Part shown: in pieces, positions 24,349-34,704 of the stretch
How the letters are laid out: every line of letters starts with the position of its first letter
How positions within the stretch are numbered: the first letter of the stretch is position 1
Assembly (NCBI RefSeq): GCF_026191355.1
Contig: NZ_JAPHOQ010000001.1
Coordinates: 315,001-379,000, forward strand
Direction: 5' to 3'
From: Legionella sheltonii
GTDB lineage: Bacteria > Pseudomonadota > Gammaproteobacteria > Legionellales > Legionellaceae
DNA length: 64,000 bases
Position numbers and translations under genes: made by a program
The notes under the pieces: model-generated
What the model saw: only the letters and a program-made list of their open reading frames with translations
Told to the model about the DNA's origin: nothing
Databases searched by the model: none

Positions 24349-24542
24349 TGAAAAAGATTGAAGAATTACGCAGCTTGTCCATAGAAGAACTGCAAAACGA
24401 ATTGCTTTCATTGCGTAAAGAACAATTAAATTTGCGAATGAAGAAAGCAAGTGGCTCACTAGATAAAACACATCTCATCACCATGGTGCGTAAGTCAGTG
24501 GCAAGAGTTAAAACAATGTTGACTGAAAAGGCAGGTAATTGA
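24348..24542 (+). CDS. rpmC: 50S ribosomal protein L29
   Basis: L29 (64 residues) is a helical-hairpin protein next to the tunnel exit. It begins [19 protein letters not shown], the usual family signature, and overlaps the rplP stop by one base. Confidence 0.96.
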   Translation: MKKIEELRSLSIEELQNELLSLRKEQLNLRMKKASGSLDKTHLITMVRKSVARVKTMLTEKAGN

Positions 24543-24543
24543 C

Positions 24544-24795
24544 ATGTCTAATAGTGAATCAAATGCCAGAACAATGGTTGGAAAAGTAGTTAGTGACAAA
24601 ATGGATAAGACCATAGTTGTGATGATTGAACGTTCTGTTAAGCATCCAAAGTATGGAAAAATTATGAAACGTAGAACCAAATTACATGCTCACGATGAAA
24701 ATCAAGTATGCAAAATTGGTAATATTGTAAAGATCCGTGAGTCAAGACCACTCTCTAAAACAAAAAGCTGGGTATTAGTCGAAGTAATTTCTTAA
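24544..24795 (+). CDS. rpsQ: 30S ribosomal protein S17
   Basis: S17 (83 residues) is an OB-fold primary assembly protein. [18 protein letters not shown] and [19 protein letters not shown] are conserved. Last gene of the S10 part of the cluster; an 88-nt gap with a promoter follows. Confidence 0.97.
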   Translation: MSNSESNARTMVGKVVSDKMDKTIVVMIERSVKHPKYGKIMKRRTKLHAHDENQVCKIGNIVKIRESRPLSKTKSWVLVEVIS

Positions 24796-24814
24796 TCAAC
24801 CCTGTTGATTTACT

Positions 24815-24842
24815 TTTAAAACCCTAAAAGGCCTGATATAAT
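24815..24842 (+). promoter_or_regulatory. Candidate spc promoter upstream of rplN
   Basis: TTTAAA (24815-24820; 4 of 6 matches), a 16-nt spacer and a perfect TATAAT (24837-24842) occupy the only sizeable gap in this stretch, 42 nt before rplN. E. coli Pspc lies in the same rpsQ-rplN gap, so position supports the call. Confidence 0.6.
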
Positions 24843-24883
24843 CAGCAACCTTTTTCTGGTCGAAATCAGAGCTGGAGTAAAAA

Positions 24884-25249
24884 ATGATCCAAATGCAGAC
24901 AGTGCTCGAAGTGGCTGACAATAGCGGAGCACGTAAAGTTATGTGTATTAAAGTGCTTGGCGGGTCGCACCGTAGATATGCCCGTGTAGGCGATGTAATT
25001 AAAGTAAGTATTAAAGATGCAATACCCAGAAGTAAAGTAAAGAAAGGTGCTGTAATGAAAGCTGTAGTAGTGCGTACAGCACAAGGCGTTCGTAGAGATG
25101 ATGGCTCTTTAATTCGTTTCGATGGCAACGCAGCAGTACTTTTAAATAACCAAAACGAGCCAATAGGTACTCGTATATTTGGCCCCGTTACTCGCGAGCT
25201 ACGAGAGAGATTTATGAAAATAATATCTCTGGCTGCAGAAGTTTTGTGA
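24884..25249 (+). CDS. rplN: 50S ribosomal protein L14
   Basis: L14 (121 residues) sits at the subunit interface and is the target of the silencing factor RsfS. It begins [20 protein letters not shown], and [20 protein letters not shown] is conserved. First gene of the spc part; the start follows GCTGGAG. Confidence 0.98.
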   Translation: MIQMQTVLEVADNSGARKVMCIKVLGGSHRRYARVGDVIKVSIKDAIPRSKVKKGAVMKAVVVRTAQGVRRDDGSLIRFDGNAAVLLNNQNEPIGTRIFGPVTRELRERFMKIISLAAEVL

Positions 25250-25262
25250 GAAGGATTTAGAT

Positions 25263-25592
25263 ATGAAACGTATTCAAAAAGGCGATGATGTAATTATAAT
25301 TGCCGGTAAAAGTAAAGGTCATAGAGGTAAAGTCCTACGTGTCACTGAAAATGGCGTTGTTGTTGAAGGTGGAAACTTAATAAAGAAACATGTTAAGCCC
25401 AACCCACAAAAGCCTGAAAACAAGGGTGGAATTGTTACTCTTGAAGCGCCAGTACACGTTTCAAACGTTGCTCATTTTAATCCCAACACTAATAAAGCAG
25501 ATAAAGTAGGATTTAAATTTATTGAGAGTAACGGTGTAAATACAAAAGTTAGATATTTTAAATCTGACAATGAAATAATTGACCGTGTTTAA
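25263..25592 (+). CDS. rplX: 50S ribosomal protein L24
   Basis: L24 (109 residues) initiates 50S assembly. The KOW segment is KGDDVIIIAGKSKGHRGKVL. It lies 13 nt after rplN with AAGGA upstream. Confidence 0.97.
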   Translation: MKRIQKGDDVIIIAGKSKGHRGKVLRVTENGVVVEGGNLIKKHVKPNPQKPENKGGIVTLEAPVHVSNVAHFNPNTNKADKVGFKFIESNGVNTKVRYFKSDNEIIDRV

Positions 25593-25605
25593 TTAGGTGG
25601 TTGAA

Positions 25606-26157
25606 ATGGCAAGACTTAATGAATTTTATAAGAAAGAAATCATCCCAATGATGATGAAACGGTTCAACTATTCCAGCGTTATGGAAGTTCCTAAACTGCT
25701 CAAAGTCACTTTAAATATGGGTGTTGGTGAAGCTGTTGGTGATAAAAAGGTGATGAATCATGCTGTTGAAGATATGACTTTAATTGCTGGACAAAAACCT
25801 GTTGTTACTAAAGCAAGAAAATCTATTGCTGGTTTTAAAATTAGAGAAGGATGGCCAATAGGCTGTAAAGTAACACTAAGACGTCAACGTATGTATGAGT
25901 TTTTAGACCGATTAATTTCCGTGACTTTACCGCGTGTGAGAGATTTTCGTGGTTTAAATCCTAAATCTTTTGATGGAACTGGTAATTATAGTATGGGAAT
26001 ACATGAACAAATCGTATTTCCAGAAATTGATTACGACAAAACAGATGGTATCCGTGGTTTAGATATTTGTATTACTACAAGTGCTAAAACAAATGAAGAA
26101 GCTAAAGCTTTATTAGAAGCCTTTAACCTTCCATTGAAAGATAGAGATAAAAAATAA
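25606..26157 (+). CDS. rplE: 50S ribosomal protein L5
   Basis: L5 (183 residues) binds 5S rRNA and contacts P-site t[18 protein letters not shown] and [18 protein letters not shown] are typical. ATG 25606 behind AGGTGG is chosen; an in-frame GTG at 25597 would place the Shine-Dalgarno at the start codon. Confidence 0.96.
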   Translation: MARLNEFYKKEIIPMMMKRFNYSSVMEVPKLLKVTLNMGVGEAVGDKKVMNHAVEDMTLIAGQKPVVTKARKSIAGFKIREGWPIGCKVTLRRQRMYEFLDRLISVTLPRVRDFRGLNPKSFDGTGNYSMGIHEQIVFPEIDYDKTDGIRGLDICITTSAKTNEEAKALLEAFNLPLKDRDKK

Positions 26158-26167
26158 GGGTGAAATT

Positions 26168-26470
26168 GTGGCTAAAAAATCAATGCTTATAAGAGAGTTA
26201 AAGCGTAAAAAACTAGTAGATAAGCACAGTAAACGCAGAAACGAATTGAAACAATTGATTAAATCATCTGATGATTTTCAGGTAATTATGGATAGTCAGT
26301 TAAAGCTAGCAAAATTGCCTGTTAATTCAAATCCTGTTCGTTTCAAAACTCGATGCCAATGCTGTGGTCGTCCACATGGCGTGTATCGTAAATTTAGTCT
26401 TTGTAGAATTTGCTTAAGACAACAACTAATGGTTGGTAATATACCTGGCGGAAGAAAATCCAGCTGGTAA
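26168..26470 (+). CDS. rpsN: 30S ribosomal protein S14, long form with a complete zinc motif
   Basis: S14 (100 residues, GTG start) of the 30S head. The length is that of the E. coli type, which lacks cysteines. Yet this copy has CQCCGRPHG and LCRIC, i.e. C63, C66, C79 and C82 with the CxxC-x12-CxxC spacing of the short zinc-binding (C+) form, plus an extra C65. It therefore combines the long scaffold with what looks like an intact zinc ribbon. Confidence 0.96.
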   Translation: MAKKSMLIRELKRKKLVDKHSKRRNELKQLIKSSDDFQVIMDSQLKLAKLPVNSNPVRFKTRCQCCGRPHGVYRKFSLCRICLRQQLMVGNIPGGRKSSW

Positions 26471-26491
26471 TTTTTTAATTGGAGAACGATT

Positions 26492-26887
26492 GTGAGTATG
26501 CATGATCCAGTTGCTGATATGCTGACCCGAATTAGAAATGGTCAACAAGCAAAACATCAGCAAATAACTTTAACTTCTTCTAAATTGAAAGAAGAAATTG
26601 CTCGTGTTTTAAAAGAAGAAGGCTATATTGAAAACTTCTTTGTAGAACCACTAGATAATAATCTTAAATTAATGACGATAAAGCTGAAGTATTACCATGG
26701 CAGACCTGTTATTGAGCTCATTAAGAGAATTAGTAGACCTGGGTTACGAGTATATAAGTCTTATAAAGATTTAACCTCTATTCCTGGTTTTGGAGTGGCT
26801 ATATTGTCTACATCTCAAGGTATAATGACCCATATATCTGCAAAGATGAAAGGCGTTGGTGGCGAAGTCATCTGTGAAGTGGCTTAA
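26492..26887 (+). CDS. rpsH: 30S ribosomal protein S8
   Basis: S8 (131 residues) is a primary binder of the 16S central domain; in E. coli it represses the spc operon at the rplE site. It begins MSMHDPVADMLTRIRNGQ, the same N-terminus as E. coli, which favours GTG 26492 (GGAGAA 6 nt before) over ATG 26498. Confidence 0.97.
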   Translation: MSMHDPVADMLTRIRNGQQAKHQQITLTSSKLKEEIARVLKEEGYIENFFVEPLDNNLKLMTIKLKYYHGRPVIELIKRISRPGLRVYKSYKDLTSIPGFGVAILSTSQGIMTHISAKMKGVGGEVICEVA

Positions 26888-26904
26888 TACTTGCGAGGAA
26901 TAAT

Positions 26905-27444
26905 ATGTCTAGAGTAGCAAAAGCCCCAGTAGTTCAACCAGCAAATGTTGAAATAACAATAGGTGATGGTGAAATTACTGTAAAAGGGCCTAAAGGAACA
27001 CTAACCCAAAAAATTAATCGGTTAGTAAAAGTAACTAAAAACAAAGATTCTAATCATGTTGAGTTTGCTCCTGCTGCAAATGATCCTAAAGCTTGGGCTC
27101 AAGCTGGTACGGCAAGAGCATTAGTGAATAACATGGTGAAGGGTGTAACCGAAGGTTTTGTTGTAACCTTGGAACTAGTTGGTGTAGGTTATAGAGCACA
27201 ATCTAAAGATAAATCGATTAGCTTATCTTTAGGATTCTCTCATCCTATTGAATACCACTTACCAAATGGTGTTCAGGTTGAAACACCAAGTAATACAGTG
27301 ATATTACTGAAAGGTGTTGATAAACAAATTTTGGGTCAAGTAGCTTCTGAAATAAGAGCATTTAGACCACCAGAGCCCTATAAAGGTAAAGGTGTTAAAC
27401 TTGCTGGCGAGTATATTGCTCGTAAAGAAGCGAAAAAGAAATAA
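26905..27444 (+). CDS. rplF: 50S ribosomal protein L6
   Basis: L6 (179 residues) lies near the sarcin-ricin loop. The C-terminal signature RPPEPYKGKGVKLAGEYIAR is present. Standard spc position after rpsH. Confidence 0.97.
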   Translation: MSRVAKAPVVQPANVEITIGDGEITVKGPKGTLTQKINRLVKVTKNKDSNHVEFAPAANDPKAWAQAGTARALVNNMVKGVTEGFVVTLELVGVGYRAQSKDKSISLSLGFSHPIEYHLPNGVQVETPSNTVILLKGVDKQILGQVASEIRAFRPPEPYKGKGVKLAGEYIARKEAKKK

Positions 27445-27454
27445 GGTTTAAGTC

Positions 27455-27814
27455 ATGAATAAACACAACTCACGTGCTCGACGTGGATTAAAAGCAAAAG
27501 CACTGATTCGTAAATCGGGAAGAGCAAGACTAGTAGTTTATAGAAGTGGTTTGCATATTTACTCGCAAATTGTTCAAGCTGATACGCTTGGAGATAAAGT
27601 ACTGGTAGCATGTTCAACTAAGGACAAAGAATTACGAGCTAACTTGACTGGTAAATGTAAAGTAGAACAGGCTAATCTAGTTGGGAAATTACTAGGTAAG
27701 CGTGCGAGTGAGCATGGCATTACTCAAGTTGCATTTGATCGTGCTGGTTATAAATATCATGGCCGAGTGAAAGCCCTTGCAGAAGGTGCGCGCGAAGCTG
27801 GATTAGATTTTTAA
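27455..27814 (+). CDS. rplR: 50S ribosomal protein L18
   Basis: L18 (119 residues) carries 5S rRNA into the central protuberance. The basic N-terminus ([20 protein letters not shown]) and the [20 protein letters not shown] end are family hallmarks. Confidence 0.97.
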   Translation: MNKHNSRARRGLKAKALIRKSGRARLVVYRSGLHIYSQIVQADTLGDKVLVACSTKDKELRANLTGKCKVEQANLVGKLLGKRASEHGITQVAFDRAGYKYHGRVKALAEGAREAGLDF

Positions 27815-27823
27815 GGAACGATT

Positions 27824-28333
27824 ATGGCATACGATGAATCATCACCAAAATCAGATGGCTACCAAGAAAAGTTAGTGTCGGTTAACCGTACCGCTAAAGT
27901 TGTCAAAGGAGGCCGTGTTTTTGGTTTCGCAGTACTTGTTGTCGTCGGCGACGGCAAAGGTAAAGTTGGCTTTGGTAGAGGTAAGGCGAGAGAAGTTCCA
28001 ATTGCAATTCAAAAAGCAATGGAACAAGCAAAGAAAAATATGGTTTATATTCCACTTTCTGGATCAACTATTTTCCACGAAATTACTTGGAACTATGGGG
28101 CTTCTAAAGTATTTATGAAACCTGCTAGTGAAGGTACTGGAATTATTGCCGGTGGTGCGATGCGAGCCGTATTAGAAGTTTTAGGCGTGCAAAATATATT
28201 AGCTAAAAGTATTGGTTCAACCAATCCAAGTAATATTGTAAGAGCTACGATCGCTGCTTTAACTAATATCGGTACTCCAGATTATGTTGCGGCCAAGCGT
28301 GGTAAAACTGTTGAAGAAGTTATGGCGGGCTAA
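27824..28333 (+). CDS. rpsE: 30S ribosomal protein S5
   Basis: S5 (169 residues) acts in decoding fidelity. The dsRBD-like N-terminal domain has [18 protein letters not shown], and [14 protein letters not shown] follows. The C-terminal domain contains [15 protein letters not shown]. Confidence 0.97.
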   Translation: MAYDESSPKSDGYQEKLVSVNRTAKVVKGGRVFGFAVLVVVGDGKGKVGFGRGKAREVPIAIQKAMEQAKKNMVYIPLSGSTIFHEITWNYGASKVFMKPASEGTGIIAGGAMRAVLEVLGVQNILAKSIGSTNPSNIVRATIAALTNIGTPDYVAAKRGKTVEEVMAG

Positions 28334-28335
28334 TT

Positions 28336-28521
28336 ATGGAAAAGAAAATTAAAATAACTTTGGTTAAAAGCATTATAGGCAGAAAACCAAAGCATATTTC
28401 TATAGTAAAACAATTAGGTCTAGGTAAAACTAATTCAAGCGTATCACATAATGATACGCCAGCAATCCGTGGTCTTATTAATATAGTAGATTACTTGTTG
28501 CTGGTTGAGGAGAGTGCATAA
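28336..28521 (+). CDS. rpmD: 50S ribosomal protein L30
   Basis: L30 (61 residues). [15 protein letters not shown] and the [20 protein letters not shown] region match the family. The TAATG overlap with rplO implies coupling. Confidence 0.95.
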   Translation: MEKKIKITLVKSIIGRKPKHISIVKQLGLGKTNSSVSHNDTPAIRGLINIVDYLLLVEESA

Positions 28522-28955
28522 TGAATTTAAATTCACTATCACCAGATCCTGGTTCAAGACGCCCTAAAAGACGCTTAGGACGTGGTATAGGATCCGGGCT
28601 AGGTAAAACAAGTGGTAAAGGACATAAAGGTCAAAAAGCGAGAGCTGGTGGTTTTCATAAAATTAACTTTGAGGGCGGACAAATGCCTATTCAAAGAAGA
28701 CTGCCAAAAATGGGCTTTAAATCGCGAGTTAGTAAAACTGTAGATCAAGTATGTCTTAGTGAACTGGCAAAGCTTTCTGCTGATGTAATTGACTTAAATG
28801 TTTTACGTGAAGCGGGCTTAATAAACAGCTCTATTAAAGATGTAAAAGTTATTTTATCCGGTGAATTAACTACTGCCATCAAACTTAAAGGTTTAAGGGT
28901 CACTAAAGGAGCTCGTTTAGCCATTGAAGGTTTAGGCGGCAGCATAGAAGAGTGA
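28521..28955 (+). CDS. rplO: 50S ribosomal protein L15
   Basis: L15 (144 residues) is a late 50S assembly protein. The N-terminal [20 protein letters not shown] tail threads into rRNA, followed by [14 protein letters not shown]. Its TGA lies 2 nt before the secY ATG. Confidence 0.97.
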   Translation: MNLNSLSPDPGSRRPKRRLGRGIGSGLGKTSGKGHKGQKARAGGFHKINFEGGQMPIQRRLPKMGFKSRVSKTVDQVCLSELAKLSADVIDLNVLREAGLINSSIKDVKVILSGELTTAIKLKGLRVTKGARLAIEGLGGSIEE

Positions 28956-28957
28956 CT

Positions 28958-30286
28958 ATGAAAAACCAAAAACATAATGCAAGCCAATCACGTGGTGGAT
29001 TGGCTGAACTAAAATCAAGATTATTGTTCGTTGTTCTTGGTATTTTAGTTTATCGGTTGGGGGCTCATATACCTGTTCCAGGTTTAGACCCAGCACGGTT
29101 GGCTAACTTTTTTAATGAACAACAGAATACAATTTTTGGCTTATTCAATATGTTTTCTGGTGGTGCATTATCGCGTGTTACGGTTTTTGCAATAGGTATT
29201 ATGCCTTATATTTCAGCGTCCATTATCATACAGTTGTTCTCAGTTGTGTCACCAAAACTTGAACAACTTAAAAAAGAAGGTGAGTCTGGACGTAGAAAAA
29301 TAAACCAATACACCCGATATTTAACTCTAGTGCTTTCTGTGTTTCAATCTTTAGGGATGGCACGCTGGTTAGCTGGACAACAAATTGCACTTCAAGCTGA
29401 CTTTTCATTTTACTTTACTGCAGTTGTAACTTTGGTTACAGGAACTATGTTCTTAATGTGGTTAGGTGAGCAAATTACTGAAAAAGGTGTTGGTAATGGA
29501 ATTTCACTAATTATCTTTTCGGGAATTGTATCAAGCATGCCTACGGCAATTGCTTCTGTTCTTCAACAAGTTAAAGAAGGACAAATGCAAGCATTAACTT
29601 TGATCATTATTGCAGTGGTAGTGGTAGTTGTAACAGGATTTGTAGTATTTATGGAGCGCGCACAACGACGTATACGGGTTAATTATGCGCAAAGAACACA
29701 AGGTAGAAAGGTTTATGCTGCCCAAACAAGTCATTTACCTTTAAAGATTAATATGTCTGGTGTGATACCACCTATTTTTGCATCCAGTATTATCTTATTA
29801 CCGGCAACTTTGGCACAGTTTTTCTCACATACTAAAGGTTTAGGGTGGCTTGCCGATGTAGGAATGGCATTATCTCCCGGACAGCCTTTATATTTAATAG
29901 TATATGCAGTTGCTATTATATTTTTTGCGTTCTTTTATGCAGCTCTGGTGTTTAATCCCAAAGATACTGCTGATAATTTAAAAAAATCTGGTGCATATAT
30001 ACCCGGAATTAGACCTGGTGAACAAACAACTAAATATATTGATGGTGTCATGACTCGTCTGACATTAGTTGGTGCAATTTATTTGGTTCTAGTTTGTCTT
30101 TTGCCTCAGATTTTGATGTATACATGGCATGTCCCTTTTTATTTCGGAGGAACGTCATTGCTGATTATCGTAGTTGTTATTATGGATTTTGTAGCTCAGG
30201 TACAAGCACATTTAATGACTCAGCAATATGATTCTTTAATGAAAAAGGCTAATTTTAAAGGTACTAAATTACCTGGTCTTTTATGA
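28958..30286 (+). CDS. secY: Protein translocase channel subunit SecY
   Basis: SecY (442 residues) is the protein-conducting channel of SecYEG. Ten membrane helices are recognisable. Signatures include [34 protein letters not shown] and [16 protein letters not shown]. The cytoplasmic loop [14 protein letters not shown], where SecA and the ribosome bind, is present. The start could be ATG 28958 or GTG 28952; the ATG is preferred. Confidence 0.97.
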   Translation: MKNQKHNASQSRGGLAELKSRLLFVVLGILVYRLGAHIPVPGLDPARLANFFNEQQNTIFGLFNMFSGGALSRVTVFAIGIMPYISASIIIQLFSVVSPKLEQLKKEGESGRRKINQYTRYLTLVLSVFQSLGMARWLAGQQIALQADFSFYFTAVVTLVTGTMFLMWLGEQITEKGVGNGISLIIFSGIVSSMPTAIASVLQQVKEGQMQALTLIIIAVVVVVVTGFVVFMERAQRRIRVNYAQRTQGRKVYAAQTSHLPLKINMSGVIPPIFASSIILLPATLAQFFSHTKGLGWLADVGMALSPGQPLYLIVYAVAIIFFAFFYAALVFNPKDTADNLKKSGAYIPGIRPGEQTTKYIDGVMTRLTLVGAIYLVLVCLLPQILMYTWHVPFYFGGTSLLIIVVVIMDFVAQVQAHLMTQQYDSLMKKANFKGTKLPGLL

Positions 30287-30304
30287 TTTTTATCGGAGTT
30301 AAGA

Positions 30305-30418
30305 ATGAAAGTAAGAGCATCTGTAAAGCGAATTTGTCGCAATTGCAAGATTATTAAAAGAAGTGGCACTATACGAGTTATTTGTAAAGATGCCAGACAT
30401 AAACAAAAGCAAGGTTAA
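30305..30418 (+). CDS. rpmJ: 50S ribosomal protein L36
   Basis: A 37-residue L36 that begins [15 protein letters not shown]. The zinc ligands C11, C14, C27 and H32 are all present (C+ type). It sits in the secY-rpsM gap, the standard place. The start follows CGGAGTTAAGA. The gene is easily missed because of its length. Confidence 0.95.
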
Positions 30419-30453
30419 ACTCTGCTTGATTTAATTTTATAAAAATAGTATTC

Positions 30454-30473
30454 TTCTGTCCCTTTCGACAGAA
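30454..30473 (+). promoter_or_regulatory. Hairpin in the alpha-operon leader
   Basis: TTCTGTC and GACAGAA (7 bp, 6-nt loop) lie in the 77-nt gap before rpsM. In E. coli this leader holds a pseudoknot bound by S4 to repress the alpha operon. Only a simple hairpin is visible here, so an equivalent role is a guess. Confidence 0.35.
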
Positions 30474-30495
30474 CAAATAACGTTCGGAGAAGTTA

Positions 30496-30852
30496 ATGGC
30501 TCGTATTGCAGGAGTAAATATACCTGATCACAAACATGTTGTGATTGCTTTAACAGCAATATATGGTATTGGTAAACCTACATCCTTAAAACTGTGTTCT
30601 GCAGTTGGTATTGAACCTTCTAAAAAGGTTTCAGAACTGACCGATGCTCAACTTGAGTCTTTAAGAACAGAAATTGCAAAAATAACAGTGGAAGGTGATT
30701 TGCGTCGTGTTGTGACGATGAACATTAAGCGCCTTATGGATCTAGGATGTTATCGTGGTCTAAGACACAGAAGAGGGTTGCCATTGCGCGGACAACGTAC
30801 GAAAACTAATGCTCGTACACGAAAAGGTCGCAGAAAGGGCACTACCGTTTGA
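30496..30852 (+). CDS. rpsM: 30S ribosomal protein S13
   Basis: S13 (118 residues) forms head-to-body and head-to-50S bridges. It begins [20 protein letters not shown], and the C-terminal tail [18 protein letters not shown] approaches P-site tRNA. The start follows CGGAGAAG. Confidence 0.98.
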   Translation: MARIAGVNIPDHKHVVIALTAIYGIGKPTSLKLCSAVGIEPSKKVSELTDAQLESLRTEIAKITVEGDLRRVVTMNIKRLMDLGCYRGLRHRRGLPLRGQRTKTNARTRKGRRKGTTV

Positions 30853-30873
30853 TTTTTCATGTAGGAAAGTAAG

Positions 30874-31272
30874 ATGGCAATAACTAAGTCAAAACAACAA
30901 AAAGTACGCAAGAAGGCGAAGCGTGTAGTATCTGATGGTATCGTACACGTTCATGCTTCTTTTAATAATACGATAGTGACCTTTACTGATAGACAAGGTA
31001 ATGCACTGTGTTGGGCAACATCTGGCGGCTCAGGCTTTAGAGGGTCTAGAAAGAGTACTCCTTATGCTGCACAGGTTGCTACTGAGCGTGCTGCTGCTGT
31101 TGCAAAAGAATACGGTATGAAATCTGTGGCTGTTTTTGTTCATGGTCCCGGACCTGGAAGAGAATCCACTATTCGTGAATTAATATCACAGGATTTCAAA
31201 ATTGTTGAAATTACCGATGTTACTGGTATACCTCATAATGGGTGTAAGCCACCTAAAAAACGTCGTGTATAA
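30874..31272 (+). CDS. rpsK: 30S ribosomal protein S11
   Basis: S11 (132 residues) forms the platform near the E site. [23 protein letters not shown]-type loop [18 protein letters not shown] and the end [18 protein letters not shown] are conserved. Confidence 0.98.
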   Translation: MAITKSKQQKVRKKAKRVVSDGIVHVHASFNNTIVTFTDRQGNALCWATSGGSGFRGSRKSTPYAAQVATERAAAVAKEYGMKSVAVFVHGPGPGRESTIRELISQDFKIVEITDVTGIPHNGCKPPKKRRV

Positions 31273-31288
31273 GACTCAGGAGTAATTA

Positions 31289-31909
31289 ATGGCTAGATAT
31301 CTTGGTCCAAAATGTAAGTTATCACGTCGTGAAGGTTGTGATTTATTACTTAAAAGCGGTGTCCGCGATCATAAGTCCAAATGTAAATCTGAAAAGTTAC
31401 CTGGACAACATGGTGATAAAAAACCACGTATGAATGGTTATGGAATTCAGCTTCGAGAGAAACAAAAAATCAGAAGATTATATGGTGTTCTTGAAAAGCA
31501 ATTCCGTGGCTATTACAAAATGGCTGCTCGTATGAAAGGTTCAACAGGTGAAAATCTGATGTCGTTACTTGAGCGACGTTTAGATAATGTTGTCTATCGT
31601 ATGGGTTTTGCAAGTACACGTGCTGAAGCGCGTCAATTAGTTACGCATAAAGCGATACTTGTTAATGATAAAGTAGTTAACGTTCCATCATTCCTAGTAA
31701 AACCAGGTGATGTTGTATCTGTTCGTCAAAAGGCAAGAGCCCAAGGTCGTATCCAGGCTGCTTTAGCTTTATCAGAACAAAGAGCTGCATGCGATTGGAT
31801 TACTGTAGATACTTCTTCTTTCAAAGGAACATTCTCTACAGCACCAACGTTAACTGACTTATCTTCAGACTACAACGTAAACTTAGTTGTAGAACTTTAC
31901 TCTAAGTAA
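31289..31909 (+). CDS. rpsD: 30S ribosomal protein S4
   Basis: S4 (206 residues) is a primary 16S binder; in E. coli it is the translational repressor of the alpha operon and an antitermination factor. [20 protein letters not shown] is typical, and the S4 RNA-binding domain ([20 protein letters not shown]) follows. Some N-terminal cysteines remain (C9, C17, C33) but not the full zinc set. Confidence 0.98.
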   Translation: MARYLGPKCKLSRREGCDLLLKSGVRDHKSKCKSEKLPGQHGDKKPRMNGYGIQLREKQKIRRLYGVLEKQFRGYYKMAARMKGSTGENLMSLLERRLDNVVYRMGFASTRAEARQLVTHKAILVNDKVVNVPSFLVKPGDVVSVRQKARAQGRIQAALALSEQRAACDWITVDTSSFKGTFSTAPTLTDLSSDYNVNLVVELYSK

Positions 31910-31927
31910 GCTCGGAGAAATAGCTGA

Positions 31928-32920
31928 ATGTATACTGAAATCAATGAAATGTTGACACCTAATGTTCTTAAGGTCCAGGCAGAATCGCCCTATAAAGCTA
32001 AAATAGTTTTAGAGCCTTTGGAGCGCGGCTTTGGTCATACTCTCGGCAATGCTTTGAGACGTATCTTACTATCATCAATGCCTGGAAGTGCGATTACCGA
32101 AGTTTCAATTGATGGTGTTCTACATGAATACAGTACAATTGAAGGTGTACAGGAAGATGTCGTAGATATCTTACTGAACCTGAAGTTAGTTGCGACAAAA
32201 ATGACAGTCGGTGAAGAAGCGATTGTAACACTAAGCAAGCAAGGTCCTTGTCAAGTTACAGCTGGTGACATTCAACTGACTCATGGATTAGAAATTATCA
32301 ATCCAGAGTTGGTCATTGCTAATTTGAATGAAAAAGGCAAATTAAATATGACATTGAAAGTTGAACGAGGAATTGGTTTCCACAGTACTGATTCATTCAT
32401 TAGACATTTCGATGATGAAGTAGAAAGAAAATCAGTTGGGAAACTTAAAATTGATAATAGTTTCTCTCCAGTTAAAAAAGTGGCTTATTATGTTGATAGT
32501 GCTCGTGTAGAAAATCGAACTGACCTCGATAAGTTAACTATTGAGTTAGAAACTAATGGGACTATTGATGCTGAAGAATCAATACGAATTTCTGCTAGTA
32601 TTCTTCAAAGACAACTTCATGCTTTTGTAGACATGAAATTTGAAGAATCACGCGCAGATAATAAAGAACGCAATGATTTTGATCCTATTCTACTACGTTC
32701 TGTCGATGATTTAGAGTTAACTGTTCGTTCTGCAAATTGTTTGAAAGCAGAAAATATTCATTATATAGGCGATTTAGTACAAAGAACTGAAAATGAACTC
32801 TTAAAAACTCCTAACCTTGGTAAGAAATCTTTAACCGAAATTAAGGATGTTTTAGCTTCACGTTCATTATCGCTGGGTATGAAACTTGAGAATTGGCCGC
32901 CAGCAAATCTTGGCGAATAA
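31928..32920 (+). CDS. rpoA: DNA-directed RNA polymerase subunit alpha
   Basis: Alpha subunit (330 residues). The N-terminal assembly domain has [20 protein letters not shown]; the C-terminal domain, which contacts UP elements and activators, has [20 protein letters not shown] followed by the helix-hairpin-helix [13 protein letters not shown]. Standard place between rpsD and rplQ. Confidence 0.98.
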   Translation: MYTEINEMLTPNVLKVQAESPYKAKIVLEPLERGFGHTLGNALRRILLSSMPGSAITEVSIDGVLHEYSTIEGVQEDVVDILLNLKLVATKMTVGEEAIVTLSKQGPCQVTAGDIQLTHGLEIINPELVIANLNEKGKLNMTLKVERGIGFHSTDSFIRHFDDEVERKSVGKLKIDNSFSPVKKVAYYVDSARVENRTDLDKLTIELETNGTIDAEESIRISASILQRQLHAFVDMKFEESRADNKERNDFDPILLRSVDDLELTVRSANCLKAENIHYIGDLVQRTENELLKTPNLGKKSLTEIKDVLASRSLSLGMKLENWPPANLGE

Positions 32921-32938
32921 AGTTTAGGAGTTTTGGTT

Positions 32939-33322
32939 ATGCGTCACCGTAATTCAGGTCGTAGTTTTGGCCGTACAAGTAGCCACAGAAAGGCTATGTT
33001 TGCAAACATGTGTTGTTCTTTGATTGAGCATGAGTTGATAAAAACAACTCTGCCCAAAGCTAAAGATCTAAGACGTTATATTGAACCTTTAATTACTGTA
33101 TCAAAAGTTGACTCAGTAGCTACACGTCGTCATGCGTTTGATATTTTGAGATCTAAGTCTGCTGTTGGTAAATTGTTTACAGATTTAGGACCCCGTTTTG
33201 TTGAACGTCCAGGTGGTTATGTACGTATCATTAAGTGTGGTTTTAGAGATGGTGACAACGCTCCTATGGCAATTGTTGAGCTATTAGACAGACCTGTAGT
33301 TAGTGATGAATCTGAAGAATAA
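32939..33322 (+). CDS. rplQ: 50S ribosomal protein L17
   Basis: L17 (127 residues) lies near the tunnel exit. It begins [23 protein letters not shown] 32939 follows TAGGAG; the in-frame TTG 32933 is not needed. Last gene of the alpha operon. Confidence 0.97.
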   Translation: MRHRNSGRSFGRTSSHRKAMFANMCCSLIEHELIKTTLPKAKDLRRYIEPLITVSKVDSVATRRHAFDILRSKSAVGKLFTDLGPRFVERPGGYVRIIKCGFRDGDNAPMAIVELLDRPVVSDESEE

Positions 33323-33347
33323 ATTTTAGTATCCTCACTAAATAAAG

Positions 33348-33372
33348 AACCCGCTTCATGCGGGTTTTTTTT
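33348..33372 (+). terminator. Intrinsic terminator of the alpha operon
   Basis: AACCCGC (33348-33354), a TTCAT loop and GCGGGTT (33360-33366) are followed directly by an unbroken T-run. This is the clearest rho-independent terminator in the first half of the window and closes the long ribosomal transcription run. The next 100 nt to the cupin gene hold nothing I can assign. Confidence 0.9.
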
Positions 33373-33472
33373 ACAAACATAATCCAGTTTATAGCCTGGA
33401 TATGCAAATCAGTATATTGAACATTACAATGCTCCGTCGTGAATCAACGAATGTTAATATGTTTTATTAAAG

Positions 33473-33832
33473 TTATATCCAAGATTGTTTGTCGACGAGT
33501 AAATCACTTGGGATACCCCCCGTTTGTTCTGTTGATTTCGGCTCTAAAAGGAGAACATGGGTCTCTTCATGTGCAATCGGTTTATGTTCTACGCCTTTTG
33601 GTACAATATAAAATTCGCCTTCGTTTAAGATAACCATTTTATCCCTGAACTCAATGTTTAGAGTGCCTTTGACCACTAAAAACAGCTCGTCTTCATTCGC
33701 ATGGCTATGCCAGATGAACTCTCCCTTGAATTTTGCAAGTTTGATATATTGGCCATTAAGCTCTCCAACAATACGTGGCGACCAAAACTCGCCAAAAAGT
33801 TTAAATTTTTGAACTAAATTTATTTTATCCAT
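33473..33832 (-). CDS. Small single-domain cupin protein
   Basis: A 119-residue protein made of one cupin barrel. Motif 1 is WHSHANEDELFLVVKG (HxH, E, G spacing as in the family) and motif 2 is GEFYIVPKGVEHKP. His/Glu metal ligands are therefore present, but a substrate cannot be named. ATG 33832 is chosen because GAGG lies 5 nt upstream; an in-frame GTG at 33838 overlaps that site. It stands alone between the alpha-operon terminator and ssb. Family membership is firm; function is unknown. Confidence 0.8.
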   Translation of the reverse strand: MDKINLVQKFKLFGEFWSPRIVGELNGQYIKLAKFKGEFIWHSHANEDELFLVVKGTLNIEFRDKMVILNEGEFYIVPKGVEHKPIAHEETHVLLLEPKSTEQTGGIPSDLLVDKQSWI

Positions 33833-33981
33833 AGGCACCTCAATAGGATGAATGAGTGAAATATTGGTTAAAGATATAGTCTATATAACGGATTGTGCTA
33901 CTCAATTCTAAATAATGAAAAGCAGGGTATCGAGTTGAGCGGCAGGAGAAGCCCTATTCCGGAAATTATTATGTCACTGAA

Positions 33982-34014
33982 ACCCAGGTTATGGCTCAGG
34001 CCTCACCCAGGTTA
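33982..34014. repeat. Direct repeat ACCCAGGTTA (two copies)
   Basis: ACCCAGGTTA occurs at 33982-33991 and 34005-34014 between the cupin gene and ssb. The same core appears in the palindrome at 47290-47317, so this looks like a decayed copy of a dispersed REP-like element. The rest of the 33833-34084 gap shows no gene I can support. Confidence 0.45.
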
Positions 34015-34084
34015 CAGTGTCAACAGAAAGCGCCTTATCAATAAGGGCAGTAAAACAAGAGATGAGGCTAATATTCAGATGAAA

Positions 34085-34555
34085 TTAGAATGGGACATCA
34101 TCATCCAATTGATCAAAAGCATCTTGTGGTACTTGAGCTGGTTGTTGTCTTGCAGCACTTTGATTGCTTGGCGCAAATTGAGCCTGTGGCATTTCATCAA
34201 AACTGGATGAACCAGCCCCTTTACTGTCTAACAATTGAATGTCATTTGCTACAATCTCTGTAGTGTATCTATCCTGACCCTGTTGATCTTGCCATTTTCT
34301 CGTTCTTAAACTGCCTTCAATATAGAGTTTAGAACCTTTACGGACGTATTCACCAGCGATTTCACCTAAGCGGTTAAAACAGACTACCCTATGCCATTCG
34401 GTCCGCTCCTGCTTTTCACCCGTTGCTTTATCTTTCCACGCTTCACTGGTAGCAATGGAAAGTGTAGTTACCGCATTGCCATTGGGTAAATAACGTACAT
34501 CTGGGTCAACACCGACGTTACCAATTAAGATGACTTTATTTATACCACGTGCCAT
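34085..34555 (-). CDS. ssb: Single-stranded DNA-binding protein
   Basis: SSB (156 residues) coats single-stranded DNA in replication, repair and recombination. The OB-fold runs from [20 protein letters not shown] to about residue 112. A Gln/Pro/Ser-rich linker follows, and the acidic tip DDDVPF is the docking site for partner proteins. The start follows AGGAG (minus strand). No LexA-like box is obvious upstream. Confidence 0.97.
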   Translation of the reverse strand: MARGINKVILIGNVGVDPDVRYLPNGNAVTTLSIATSEAWKDKATGEKQERTEWHRVVCFNRLGEIAGEYVRKGSKLYIEGSLRTRKWQDQQGQDRYTTEIVANDIQLLDSKGAGSSSFDEMPQAQFAPSNQSAARQQPAQVPQDAFDQLDDDVPF

Positions 34556-34704
34556 TTCTGATCTCCTGTATGCGAAAGTTAGGAGAAGAGTATACCTAAT
34601 TTATATATCCCTTGCACTGATGTGTTGAGCTGAACTTTTAATTCCGTTTTTCTAAACAACAGCAAGCAGTGTTTGTTCTCAGTACTATCTTTGTGATTAA
34701 TTTC

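Noticed and set aside
30426..30451. TTGATT...TAGTAT as an alpha-operon promoter
   Set aside because: The spacer is only 14 nt, too short for sigma-70.
33893..34210. Plus-strand open frame of 105 codons
   Set aside because: Two thirds of it is antisense to ssb, it spans repeat-like DNA and has no Shine-Dalgarno or family resemblance.
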